Shown one piece after another: positions 8,978 through 17,208 of a stretch of DNA of 64,000 nt (position 1 is its first letter; every line of letters starts with the position of its first letter). The notes beneath the pieces are model-generated. The model made no database searches. It was not told the DNA's origin and saw only the letters and a list, made by a program, of their open reading frames with translations. The translations under genes were made by a program, and so were the position numbers. The stretch covers positions 1-64,000 of the forward strand of contig NZ_BOOF01000003.1 in NCBI RefSeq assembly GCF_016863095.1. Reading direction: 5' to 3'. The DNA is from Microbispora siamensis (lineage in GTDB: Bacteria; Actinomycetota; Actinomycetes; Streptosporangiales; Streptosporangiaceae).

Positions 8978-10249
8978 ATGGCGATGACAGGAAATGAGAC
9001 CGCGCGGAAACAGGACGGGCCGGAGCCGGTCCCGTTGTCCAGAAATCGCGGTTACACCATCTTGTGGAGCAACATGTTCCTGTCGGAACTGGCGAGCGAG
9101 ATGGTGTTCATCGCTTTTCCGCTGTTGCTGCTGGCGCACGCGGCCTCGCCGGTGGAGGTCGGGCTGCTCACCTCGGCGCTGGCCGCGGCACGGATGATCG
9201 CGAACGTCCCCGCGGGCGTGCTGGCCGACCGGTGGGACCGCAAGAAGATCCTGCTGCTGTCACAGGTGGTGCGCGGGGCGGCGATGGGCAGCGTCGTGGT
9301 CGCGCTGCCGCTCGGGTTCTACTCCTTCCCCCATCTCGCGCTCGTGGCCGTGCTCGAAGGCGTCTTCAGCTCGGTGTTCCAGCCCGCGGAGCACGCGGTG
9401 CTGCCGCAGGTCGTGCCCGCCTCCCAGCTTCGCGAGGCGCTCACGCGCAACGCCGCGCGCCCGTTCGCGGCTCTCCTGCTCGGCCCGGCGCTGGCCGGGT
9501 TCGCCTTCGGCGTGCACGAACTGGGGCCGTTCTCGATCGACGCCGGCCTGATGGCCGTCTCCGTCGCCGCGCTGCTGTTCCTGCGGCTGCCCCGCCGCCC
9601 GGTCACGTCCGCGGCGGACGCCGGACGAGAGCCGGCCCGGGACGCGCTGCTGGGCGGGTTCCGCTGGCTGCTGCGGCAGCCGGTGATCAGGACGACCGCG
9701 GTGTGGATCGTCTTCGTCAACCTCGCGTTCCACGCGCTCATCGTCGTCATCCTGGTGGCGTCGGGCGAGGCCGAGGTGGCCTCCGGGGAGATCGGGCTGA
9801 TGATGGCCTGTTTCGGCGTCGGCGGGCTGCTCGGGGCCGTGGTGGCCGGCCGCCTGCAGGACGCGCTGCCCGCCCCCGTGATCATCATCGGTTCGTCGTG
9901 GGCCTTCGCCGCGATAGCGGCGTCGATGGCGTTCGTGCCGGGCGGTGTGCCGCTCGGAGCGCTGCTCGGGCTGGCCGCGGTGTTCCTGCCCGTCACGAAC
10001 GCCACGATCGTGAGCTACCAGTTGTCGATCGCCCCGGACGAGATGCGCGGCCGGCTGAGCGGGGTCGTCGGCCTCTGCGCCGACCTCGCGGGAACGGTCG
10101 GCCCGGTGGCCGGCGGACTGACGGTCACCCTGGCCGGGGGCGGGGCGGAGAGCCTCCTGATATGCGCCGCGGCCCTGGGCGCCGTGGCGCTCGGAGCGAC
10201 GCTCAGTCCGGCTCTCCGCCGTTTTCCTCGAATGCCGGTCAGTAGATAG
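8978..10249 (+). CDS. MFS transporter, EntS/enterobactin-exporter-like
   Basis: This 423-residue permease has about twelve membrane segments. The N-terminal helix SNMFLSELASEMVFIAFPLLLL and the loop motif ADRWDRKKILLLSQV between helices 2 and 3 (motif A) place it in the MFS_3/EntS group of siderophore and drug exporters. GCGAGG precedes the ATG at 8978. It diverges from the glycosyltransferase and its last 11 bases overlap the convergent hydroxylase gene. It is likely a second exporter of the peptide cluster. Confidence 0.88.
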   Translation: MAMTGNETARKQDGPEPVPLSRNRGYTILWSNMFLSELASEMVFIAFPLLLLAHAASPVEVGLLTSALAAARMIANVPAGVLADRWDRKKILLLSQVVRGAAMGSVVVALPLGFYSFPHLALVAVLEGVFSSVFQPAEHAVLPQVVPASQLREALTRNAARPFAALLLGPALAGFAFGVHELGPFSIDAGLMAVSVAALLFLRLPRRPVTSAADAGREPARDALLGGFRWLLRQPVIRTTAVWIVFVNLAFHALIVVILVASGEAEVASGEIGLMMACFGVGGLLGAVVAGRLQDALPAPVIIIGSSWAFAAIAASMAFVPGGVPLGALLGLAAVFLPVTNATIVSYQLSIAPDEMRGRLSGVVGLCADLAGTVGPVAGGLTVTLAGGGAESLLICAAALGAVALGATLSPALRRFPRMPVSR

Positions 10250-11276
10250 TGCGGGATCGCGCGGTGAGCCGCCGGCCCCGGGACCTGCGCAGATCCCTCG
10301 CGATGTTGAGACGGCGCAACCACCTGTCGGTGCCGTCGAACCTGGGCGTGAACGCGTTCCGCCCGTGCACCATCCGGTAGTTGTCGATGAAACAGATGTC
10401 GCCGGGCCGCAGGACGATTTCGGTGAGCGCGGCGTCGAGCGCGCGGGTCACCTCATCGAGTGCCTCCTGCTCCGAACTTCCCTGAACGCCCTGCATGAAA
10501 TGCGGATCGATGCGGATGTAGGGATCGTCGGGATCGCCGAACAGCACCGCGACCGCCGTCGGCGAGCGCAGTTCCTCCTCGACGATCTCCCGGCTGCTTC
10601 GCATGAGCGTGGCGGCCTTGCGGCCGAGCCCGCTCGCTTCCGCGGGCACGTGCGCGTTCTCTGCCCGGTGGGAGTGGTCGGGCAGGATCCGGAAGCGCTC
10701 CTGGCGCAGGACCTCGGCGGTGGCCTCGTCCAGCCGTATGTCGGCGACGTCGGCGACGGTGGTCGCGATCGCGTCGTGGTTGCGCATGCAGGCCAGCCCG
10801 AGGTAGTCCGTCCTCAGCGGGTGGAAGGCGTCCTCGGTGTGCCAGGTGAGCACCTCCTGCGAGCCCGAGCCGATCTGCTCGTGCTCGTGCCCCTTGATGG
10901 GCAGGATGTCGTGCATGAGATAGCCGTCCTGCTGCGTGGCCCAGCCGATGGGCTCGCCCAGCAGGGACGCCATCAGGTAGAAGGCGATGTCGTGCCGCAG
11001 CGTCGGCGACGGCACCGGCTTGTCCTTCCAGTGCGCCGGCGTGGGGCCGATCTCAGCGTCGTCGACGGGCAGCCCGGAGATCACGCAGGCGCCGTGGCGC
11101 TCGGCCGCCGTGAATCCGTTCAGCTCCGCGCGCAGCCGGCGCGGCAGCTCCTGCGCGTAGGTCTTGCCCTCGCGCTGGAACTCGGGCGACTCCACGCTCT
11201 CGTGGCGTTCGCACAGTTCCTCGACGAGTTCCCGCACGAGCGCGGTCTCGGTCTCGGTGAGCTTGATCGTGAGCAC
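10239..11276 (-). CDS. Fe(II)/2-oxoglutarate hydroxylase, clavaminate synthase/VioC-like (TauD superfamily)
   Basis: This 345-residue enzyme resembles amino-acid beta-hydroxylases such as VioC (L-arginine), AsnO (asparagine) and MppO (enduracididine). The iron ligands are visible: H146 and E148 in LTWHTEDAFHPLRTDYLGL, the distal H304 in RMVHGRNAFTPR, and an arginine (R318 or R322) for 2-oxoglutarate. The segment RNHDAIATTVADV and the C-terminal PYIRIDPHFMQG match the VioC group, where this part touches the substrate side chain. The GTG at 11276 has AAGGGA six bases upstream. It follows mbtH by eleven bases, so it probably supplies a beta-hydroxylated amino acid to the NRPS. Confidence 0.88.
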   Translation of the reverse strand: MLTIKLTETETALVRELVEELCERHESVESPEFQREGKTYAQELPRRLRAELNGFTAAERHGACVISGLPVDDAEIGPTPAHWKDKPVPSPTLRHDIAFYLMASLLGEPIGWATQQDGYLMHDILPIKGHEHEQIGSGSQEVLTWHTEDAFHPLRTDYLGLACMRNHDAIATTVADVADIRLDEATAEVLRQERFRILPDHSHRAENAHVPAEASGLGRKAATLMRSSREIVEEELRSPTAVAVLFGDPDDPYIRIDPHFMQGVQGSSEQEALDEVTRALDAALTEIVLRPGDICFIDNYRMVHGRNAFTPRFDGTDRWLRRLNIARDLRRSRGRRLTARSRTIY

Positions 11277-11287
11277 GGTCGGTCCCT

Positions 11288-11503
11288 TCACGGTGTGTTC
11301 ATGGAAGTGATCAGGCTGGCCGGACGCATGTCGGTCCAGTTCGCCGTGACGTAGTCGAGCGCCGACTGCCGGTCGGTGGCGGCCTTGGCCACCGACCATC
11401 CCGCGGGCACCTCGGCGAACGCGGGCCACAGCGAGTGCTGGCCCTCCTCGTTGACCAGGACGTGGTAGGTGCCGTCCGGGTCCTCGAACGGGTTGGTGCT
11501 CAT
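11288..11503 (-). CDS. mbtH: MbtH-like NRPS accessory protein
   Basis: This 71-residue protein shows the full MbtH signature: NPFEDPDGTYHVLVNEEGQ, HSLWPAFAEVPAGW and DYVTANWTDMRPASL, with the invariant tryptophans. MbtH proteins bind adenylation domains and are needed for folding or activity of many NRPSs. AAGGGGA precedes the ATG at 11503. It is in one minus-strand unit with the hydroxylase. Confidence 0.97.
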   Translation of the reverse strand: MSTNPFEDPDGTYHVLVNEEGQHSLWPAFAEVPAGWSVAKAATDRQSALDYVTANWTDMRPASLITSMNTP

Positions 11504-11525
11504 GGTGGATCCCCTTTTCTCGTGG

Positions 11526-12392
11526 TCAGTGAGCCTGGACGGGCTCACGGCGCTGCAGGAGCGCGACGCCCAGCGGCGTCAGTGTGTGGAGCACGGTGTT
11601 CCGGCTCCGTGAGGCGTTCGCCAGCCCGGCCCTGCGGAGGACCGTCGCGTGCTTGCTGGCGCCGGCCAGCGAGATGCCCAGCCGCTGGGCGAGCTCGCCG
11701 GTGGTGCAGCTCTCGGCGAGCGCCTGGAGCGCCGCCGCTCTCGTGTGCCCGACCAGGGCGCCGAGCGCCTGCTCGGGCGGGGCCTCGACGCCGATGACGT
11801 CGGACACGTCGGCCCGCATGGAGTAGACGAGGGCGGGCGGTCTCTCGTCGCCCCCGTCGATCACCACACAGGACCTGCCGCGCAGGAACAGCGACGGGCT
11901 GAGCAGCAGCCCGCGCCCGCGCAGCTCGACGTGCCGTTCCTCGTCGTCGCGGATCTCCAGCAGCGGCGGCTGCCATTCCACGTTGGGGTGCAGGGTGCCG
12001 AGCAGCCCCTCGACCCCCGTCGTGATGCCGATCCTGCCGCGAACGGCCCGCTCGGCCTCGAGGCGGCTCTGCACCCTGTCCCAGTACGGGACGACGGCCG
12101 CGCTGCAGAACTCGAAGACCAGTCCCGCCACCCGGGCGTCGGCGCCGCTGTCCGCGGCCCCGCGCCGGAACGTCTCCAGCAGTTCGGACAGTGCCCGGCG
12201 CTCGCGAAGCAGCGGCTCCAGGTCCGCGACGCGCGACCCGAGCCGCTGACGCACCTGCTTGCGCCAGCCGTCGAAGAACGCGCCGTTGCGCCGGAACAGG
12301 TCCAGCGCGAACACGCCCTCCGTCACCAGGCCGAGTCCCGCACTCATGCGAATTCGGCCCATATCCTGGACCGTGAAGTGAATCCTCAGCAC
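11526..12392 (-). CDS. ArsR-family transcriptional regulator (DUF5937 + winged helix)
   Basis: This 288-residue protein begins LRIHFTVQDMGRIRMSAGLGLVTEG, the usual start of a group of actinobacterial ArsR-like regulators with a long N-terminal ligand or dimer domain. The winged helix-turn-helix is near the C-terminus (LAESCTTGELAQRLGISLAG, SKHATVLRRAGLA). It starts at GTG 12392 with only a weak GAAG ribosome site. It is directly upstream of mbtH and the hydroxylase and may control the peptide cluster. The effector is unknown. Confidence 0.85.
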   Translation of the reverse strand: MLRIHFTVQDMGRIRMSAGLGLVTEGVFALDLFRRNGAFFDGWRKQVRQRLGSRVADLEPLLRERRALSELLETFRRGAADSGADARVAGLVFEFCSAAVVPYWDRVQSRLEAERAVRGRIGITTGVEGLLGTLHPNVEWQPPLLEIRDDEERHVELRGRGLLLSPSLFLRGRSCVVIDGGDERPPALVYSMRADVSDVIGVEAPPEQALGALVGHTRAAALQALAESCTTGELAQRLGISLAGASKHATVLRRAGLANASRSRNTVLHTLTPLGVALLQRREPVQAH

Positions 12393-12470
12393 ACTTCATT
12401 AATTAGGGACGTGCGCTATCCCGGGACTACCGCACCCCTACCCGAGTGCTCGCGCGCGGGAGACGAGGGC

Positions 12471-13211
12471 CTATTCACCCCGCTCCGCGGACGCCGTCTC
12501 ACCCGGCGCCGCCGACGCGGCCTGGGCGAGCAGCCCGTCGACGAGGGCCCGCAGTCCCTGGGGGTAGGTGTCCTGTGCGGCCAGCGTCCGCCAGCGGTCG
12601 CCGATGGCGACCAGGCGTGGCATCCGCGACGTGTCGAGGCCGCTGAAGAGGGGGTCGCCGTCCGTGGGTCGCCCGGCGTCCGCCGGTCGCTGGGCGGAGT
12701 GGGCGCGGACGAGGATCTCGCCGACGGTGTAGTACCAGATGTGGCGGAAGACGTGCACGGCCTGCTCGGGTGTGCATCCGTGGTCGATGGCTCCGGCCAC
12801 GATGGTTTCGACCATCCACACTGATTCGCCGAGCCTGCCGACGAACCCGTCGGCCGTGAGGACCTCCGCGGCCCACGGCCAGGCCGCGAGGGCGTCGTGG
12901 ATCAGAGTGGCGGTCGCGACGATGCGGTCCCGCGGTTCGCCGGGCAGGTCGGGCTGCGGGACCTGGTCCGCGTACTCGGTGATCAGCAGAAGCAGCAGGT
13001 CTTCTTTGTCCCGCACATGGTGATACAGGGTCATCGTCCCGATACCGAGCTCCGCGGCCAGCCGGCGAATGCTCAGCTTCTCCCAGCCGTCCCGGTCGAT
13101 GAGCCGGCGGGCCGCCTCCAGGATCTCCGCCCGGGAGGTCACCGGTGGACGACCGGTGCGGCCGTGCGAGGCATTGCGTCGGGACACCGTCCCATCATTC
13201 CGTCCGGCCAC
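12471..13211 (-). CDS. TetR-family repressor
   Basis: The 246-residue protein has an N-terminal TetR DNA-binding domain (about 27-75: RAEILEAARRLIDRDGWEKL, AAELGIGTMTLYHHVRDKEDL) and an all-helical effector domain. The YHHV variant is typical of regulators with a TetR_C-type C-terminus. It is divergent to the MFS gene at 13319 with 107 bases between them. The usual arrangement is repression of the pump and itself. Confidence 0.9.
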   Translation of the reverse strand: MAGRNDGTVSRRNASHGRTGRPPVTSRAEILEAARRLIDRDGWEKLSIRRLAAELGIGTMTLYHHVRDKEDLLLLLITEYADQVPQPDLPGEPRDRIVATATLIHDALAAWPWAAEVLTADGFVGRLGESVWMVETIVAGAIDHGCTPEQAVHVFRHIWYYTVGEILVRAHSAQRPADAGRPTDGDPLFSGLDTSRMPRLVAIGDRWRTLAAQDTYPQGLRALVDGLLAQAASAAPGETASAERGE

Positions 13212-13265
13212 TCCCTTCCGCCAACCGGGGCTTCGGCCGTCGACACCGAACCGGTTCCGATGTAC

Positions 13266-13284
13266 TTTCGGTACGTGTACGAAA
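13266..13284. promoter_or_regulatory. Candidate TetR operator in divergent promoter
   Basis: An imperfect palindrome with core GTACGTGTAC (13271-13280), flanked by TTT on one side and AAA on the other, lies 35 bases before the MFS start and 55 bases before the TetR start. The position fits an operator for the divergent TetR; the sequence is not a known consensus. Confidence 0.4.
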
Positions 13285-13318
13285 AGACCACGAGAACCGG
13301 CCAGAGGATGGGGGAACG

Positions 13319-14788
13319 GTGACGGACACGAAATCGGCGAGCGGACAACCGGTCGTCCACACGGCGGCTCGGCCAGGGCTCACCCTTGCCGCGGTGGCCG
13401 TGGTGCAGTTCATGGTGTCGGTGGACCTGTCGGTCGTGAACCTCGGACTCCCGCGGATCGCCGCCGGCCTCGGCTTCGGCATGATCGGCCTGACCTGGGT
13501 GATCCACGCCTACGCCCTCACCTTCGGCGGGCTGCTCCTCCTGGGCGGCAAGATCGCCGACCGCTACGGGCACAAACGGGTGCTGCTGCTGGGGCTCGCC
13601 GTCTTCGGCCTCGCCTCCCTCGCCGGCGGCTTCGCACAGGAGCCCGGCCATCTGGTGGCCGGCCGCGCCCTGCAGGGCATCGGGGCCGCCGCGCTGTCTC
13701 CGGCCGCGCTGGCGCTGCTGACCGTCACCTTCCCCTCCGGCAAGGCCCGCGTCCGGGCCTACGGGATATGGAGCGCGGTGAACGCCGCAGGCGGCGCCCT
13801 CGGCGTCCTGATCGGCGGTGTGCTGACCGAGTACGCGGGCTGGCGCTGGGTGATGTTCGTCAGCGTCCCGATGGCCGCCGTCGCGCTGGCCCTGGCCTGG
13901 CGGGGTGTCGCCTCCGCTCCGCCCACGGCTCCCGGCGGCCGCCCGGACGTGCCGGGCGCCGTCCTGGCCACTGCGGGGATGTCCCTGCTCGTGTTCGGTG
14001 TCGTCCGCACCGACCAGTACGCGTGGACCTCGCCTGTCACCCTGGCGACCCTGGCGATCGCCGTCGCGCTGCTGGCCGCGTTCGTCCACGTCGAGCGGAC
14101 CACCGGCCGCGATCCGCTGATCCGCCTCGGCCTGCTGGCCAACCGCTCGGTCGCCGGCGCCAACTCCTACAACCTCCTCCTCGGCGCCGCCATGGCGTCG
14201 TCGTTCTACTTCGCGTCCCTCTACCTCCAGCAGGTACTCCATGCCAGTCCGACCGTGGCCGGGATCGAGTTGCTGCCCTTCGCGATCGGTGTGATCGCCG
14301 GCGCCGCAGTCGCCGTCAAACTCGGCTACCGTCTCCCGCTCCGCACCATGCTGGTCATCGGCGGGCTGGTGACCGCGACCGGGTTCGCCTGGTTCGGCCT
14401 GATCAGCGCCGACGGCTCCTTCCTCGCCGACGTCCTGGGTCCGTCGCTCGTCACCAGCGTCGGCTTCGGGCTCTGCCTCGGACCGGTCGTCTCCGCCGCC
14501 ACCGTCGGTGTCGCGCCGAGCGAGACGGGCACCGCCTCAGGCTTGCTCGCCAGTTCACGCCAGATCGGCGCCTCACTCGGACTGGCCGCTCTCGGCACGG
14601 CCGCCCATGCGCGCACCGGCGAGACCACCACGTTGGAGGGTCTCACCGAGGGGTACGCGCTCGGCATGACACTCGCCGCGGCGCTCCTGGTCGGCGCCGT
14701 CCTCATCGCCTTCACCGTCCTGCCGCGTACGAACGCGGCCTCGCCGGCGGAGCACGGCAGCCGTGACCTGGTCCCCGAACCGGAATAG
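13319..14788 (+). CDS. MFS drug efflux transporter, EmrB/QacA (DHA2, 14-TM) type
   Basis: This 489-residue transporter has the DHA2 pattern: first helix VQFMVSVDLSVVNLGLPRIA (the D-x-T/S-V-VN motif), motif A GGKIADRYGHKRVLL, and motif C AAGGALGVLIGGVLTEYAGWRWVMFVSVP. It has about fourteen membrane segments. A GTG start at 13319 follows a GGGGGA stretch. Paired with the divergent TetR, it is a regulated exporter of an antibiotic or toxic compound. Confidence 0.9.
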   Translation: MTDTKSASGQPVVHTAARPGLTLAAVAVVQFMVSVDLSVVNLGLPRIAAGLGFGMIGLTWVIHAYALTFGGLLLLGGKIADRYGHKRVLLLGLAVFGLASLAGGFAQEPGHLVAGRALQGIGAAALSPAALALLTVTFPSGKARVRAYGIWSAVNAAGGALGVLIGGVLTEYAGWRWVMFVSVPMAAVALALAWRGVASAPPTAPGGRPDVPGAVLATAGMSLLVFGVVRTDQYAWTSPVTLATLAIAVALLAAFVHVERTTGRDPLIRLGLLANRSVAGANSYNLLLGAAMASSFYFASLYLQQVLHASPTVAGIELLPFAIGVIAGAAVAVKLGYRLPLRTMLVIGGLVTATGFAWFGLISADGSFLADVLGPSLVTSVGFGLCLGPVVSAATVGVAPSETGTASGLLASSRQIGASLGLAALGTAAHARTGETTTLEGLTEGYALGMTLAAALLVGAVLIAFTVLPRTNAASPAEHGSRDLVPEPE

Positions 14789-15200
14789 CCGGCCGTGCGA
14801 CGAGTGAGGCGTTCACCGGCCCCGCTTTCCTGACGGCGGTCACGGCAACCTCGAGGACCAGCGCGGTTTCGGTCAGCGGTTCACCGTGACGACCCGGAAG
14901 GGACCGGAGACGGGGCTCGGCCGAACATGTGCGATCGCAACCAATGCGCCTCAATGATGTGGCAGGAATCCAGGGACCGGCGTAAAGGGATTGTCGGCAC
15001 GGGGAAATGGCCCGACAACGCCTCCGATCCCATTTGTTTTCTGTTGCGGAAAGCGGTTGTTTGCGCATTGCTGGGCGACGGAGCCTTTTGTTACCTCTAG
15101 CGTGAGAATCAGGGTCTGGATCCAAGGTTCGATGGATCGATTCGCGCTCCGTGGTCCGGGTGTTCCCCGGAACAGTCACGGAGTCGACGGAGTGATACTC
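14789..15200. other. 412-base intergenic region
   Basis: No convincing coding frame, RNA gene or terminator is seen. The stretch from about 15010 to 15110 is relatively AT-rich (TTTGTTTTCTGTTG and CTTTTGTTACC) and probably carries the promoter and leader of the repeat-protein gene at 15201, with a GGAG ribosome site at 15189-15192. Confidence 0.4.
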
Positions 15201-15758
15201 ATGCTCAAGGAAGCACTGGCTGCTGGCGCGATCACGGCGTCGGCCCTCATCGTCCCGGTGACGATGCAGACGCAGCCGGTCAATGCGGCCGGCAGCACCG
15301 CGCAGGTCATGCAGAATCCGACACAGCCCTGCCCCGGAGGTAGGTGCCGTGGCCGTGAGCGCCACCGGACGTACGGCCACTATGGTCGCGAGCGCGGACG
15401 TGAACGCGAGCGCGGCCGGGAACGCGGACGTGAACGCGGCCGGGAACGCGGCCGATTCGAAGAACGCGGACGGGAACGCGGACGCGAGCGCGGACGGTTC
15501 GAGGAACGCGGGCGCGAGCGCGGCCGGTTCGAAGAACGCGGACGCGAACGCGGCCGATTCGAGGAACGCGGACGCGAACGCGGGCGCATGGAAGAGCGCG
15601 GGCGCGAGCGCGGACGGTTCGAGGAACGCGGGCGCGAGCGCGGCCGGTTCGAAGAACGCGGACGGGAACGCGGGCGATTCGAAGAACGCGGCCGGGAACG
15701 CGGGCGCATGGAAGAGCGCGGACGTGAACGCGGACGATTCGAACGCGAACCGCGGTAG
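15201..15758 (+). CDS. Secreted protein of Arg/Gly/Glu decapeptide repeats
   Basis: The 185-residue product starts with a plausible Sec signal peptide (MLKEALAAGAITASALIVPV, cleavage near VNAAG at about 30). A short Cys-containing piece (CPGGRCRGRERHRTYGHYG) follows, and then only repeats with the unit RGRERGRFEE or RGRERGRMEE until the stop. The charge is extreme, alternating Arg and Glu, so it should be an extended or helical polyampholyte outside the cell. I do not recognise a family. Within the repeats this frame uses many A/T-ending codons, while the next frame (+1) is almost entirely G/C-ending. The signal peptide and ribosome site support the frame given. Confidence 0.6.
   Translation: MLKEALAAGAITASALIVPVTMQTQPVNAAGSTAQVMQNPTQPCPGGRCRGRERHRTYGHYGRERGRERERGRERGRERGRERGRFEERGRERGRERGRFEERGRERGRFEERGRERGRFEERGRERGRMEERGRERGRFEERGRERGRFEERGRERGRFEERGRERGRMEERGRERGRFEREPR
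15385..15750 (+). repeat. Tandem 30-bp repeat array inside the repeat-protein gene
   Basis: About nine to ten degenerate 30-base units follow shorter GRERGRER hexamer-like units. The units encode RGRERGRFEE or RGRERGRMEE. No frame on either strand has a stop through much of the array, which explains several long overlapping open frames here. Confidence 0.9.
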
Positions 15759-15976
15759 CGGCATCAGCAGCGGGGAGAGTGAGGCAGCAACAGCAGCAAG
15801 GACCGGATAACCGCACATCGAACCTGCCGGACCCTCCTGCCCCACGAGGCCGTCGCCTCGCGGGGCTCTCCCCCTGCCGACGGGGCGGCCGGCCCGCTCG
15901 TCCGCATTTCGGCCGTCGCCGCGAAAGCGGATTCTCAGGCCTCCGCGATTGATTCAGGCCGGCGACGGCATCGGGC

Positions 15977-16750
15977 TTATCGCGACGCGATCCGACCCGT
16001 CGGGATGCGGTAGACGGACACGTGCGAACGCGACTCGGCGGTGAACTCGGTGCCGATCCAGTCCGCGTGCCTGGCCTCCAGCTCGAACCCGGCCAGCTGG
16101 GCCATGAGATCGAGCTCGGCCGGCCAGATGTACCGGTGGGGGCTGCGGAACAGCCGGGCCTGTCCGCTCTCGTCGAACCTGAAATGGTGCGACACGAGGT
16201 GTTGCCGCAGGACGTCGTAAGTGTCCAGGCCGATGTAGCCGGGTTCGCGGTGCCACACCACGGCCTCCTGGCCCGGCGGGAGCTTGCGCAGCTCGGGCAC
16301 CCAGAGCTCGATCACGAAGCGTCCGCCGGGTGTCAGGTGGCGCGCGGCGTTGCGGAAGCACGCGACCTGCTCGGCCTGGGTGAGCAGGTTGGAGATCGTG
16401 TTGTAGACGAGGTAGACGAGCGCGTACTTCCCTGGGGCGGTGGCGGTCGCCATGTCGCCGACAACGACCGGAATCTTCGTTTCGTCCGCTTTCGTGCGCA
16501 GTTGATCGATCATCGGACGGGACAGCTCGATGCCGCTGACGGGCACCCCGCGCTCGGCGAGCGGGACGGCCACACGGCCGGTACCAATGGCGAACTCGAG
16601 CGCCCGCCCGTCACCCGCGAGATCGGCGAGGCGATCGACGGCCGGCACGAGGACCTCGGGCGCGAACATTCCGGTGCCCGGCGTGTCGTAGCGCTGGGCG
16701 GCGTCGGCGTTCCAGATCTCCTCCTGCCGCATGCTCCCCACGATCGCCAT
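15977..16750 (-). CDS. Class I SAM-dependent methyltransferase
   Basis: This 257-residue protein has a Rossmann methyltransferase core: motif I ALEFAIGTGRVAVPLAERG (about 50-68), motif II VSGIELSRPMIDQL, and the post-II motif VVVGDMATA. C-terminally, PHRYIWPAELDLMAQLAGFELEARHADW is shared with ubiquinone/menaquinone-type small-molecule methyltransferases. The start is ambiguous: ATG 16750 or ATG 16732. It lies 70 bases downstream of the cupin gene on the same strand and may be the last gene of the GntR-controlled unit. Confidence 0.82.
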   Translation of the reverse strand: MAIVGSMRQEEIWNADAAQRYDTPGTGMFAPEVLVPAVDRLADLAGDGRALEFAIGTGRVAVPLAERGVPVSGIELSRPMIDQLRTKADETKIPVVVGDMATATAPGKYALVYLVYNTISNLLTQAEQVACFRNAARHLTPGGRFVIELWVPELRKLPPGQEAVVWHREPGYIGLDTYDVLRQHLVSHHFRFDESGQARLFRSPHRYIWPAELDLMAQLAGFELEARHADWIGTEFTAESRSHVSVYRIPTGRIASR

Positions 16751-16820
16751 CGCCGTACGGCGCTGTCCAACGGTTTTCCGTCCGGCCGACGTCTTGTGCC
16801 GCGCGGCCCGGCGGTCCGGG

Positions 16821-17165
16821 TCATCCGATGGGCAGGGTGGGCGGGGCCTTGAACTCCAGCCACCGGCTGGTCTGCAGCGCGGCGACTGTGTGCGGCGCGC
16901 CCCGGGGGTGCAGCAGGGTCTGTCCCGGCAGCAGCTCGCACTCCTGCCCGTTCACGGTGCCCGCCAGATGGCCGGACAGCAGGTAGATGAAGCTGTCGTG
17001 ATCGTGGAAGTGTTCCGGCGAACTCACCCCCTCCGGATACTCGATCTCCAGCAGTAGCCCGCGCTCGGTGCGCAGCGGCAGCCGGAACAGGGCGTGCCCG
17101 CCCAGCAGGGGCAGCCCTTCGACGGAGGTCATCGTCCGCCACGGGCGCCCGTCGTCGTCGCTCAT
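16821..17165 (-). CDS. Cupin-domain protein
   Basis: This is a single small cupin of 114 residues. Motif 1 is EHFHDHDSFIYLLSGHLAGTV (metal-binding H-x-H and E-like positions). Motif 2 is PGQTLLHPRGAPHTVAALQTS. GAGAGGAAA precedes the ATG at 17165. It lies between the DUF2848 and methyltransferase genes. A role as a small metal-dependent enzyme or sensor in the same catabolic unit is inferred. Confidence 0.85.
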   Translation of the reverse strand: MSDDDGRPWRTMTSVEGLPLLGGHALFRLPLRTERGLLLEIEYPEGVSSPEHFHDHDSFIYLLSGHLAGTVNGQECELLPGQTLLHPRGAPHTVAALQTSRWLEFKAPPTLPIG

Positions 17166-17208
17166 CGTTTCCTCTCGAATCGGTTTCTGGCGCCGGTCGT
17201 CCACCGGG

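Noticed and set aside
15385..15750. CRISPR array
   Set aside because: The units are contiguous 30-bp repeats without unique spacers and are translated in frame.
15283..15810. Ala/Asn/Gly/Ser-rich frame across the same repeats
   Set aside because: It has G/C-rich third bases but no ribosome site or signal sequence. I kept it as part of the frame-conflict finding, not as a gene.
14712..15845. 377-codon minus-strand frame with Ala/Phe/Ser repeats
   Set aside because: It reads the repeat array backwards and extends into unrelated sequence; the repeats lack stops in every frame, and no start signal is seen.
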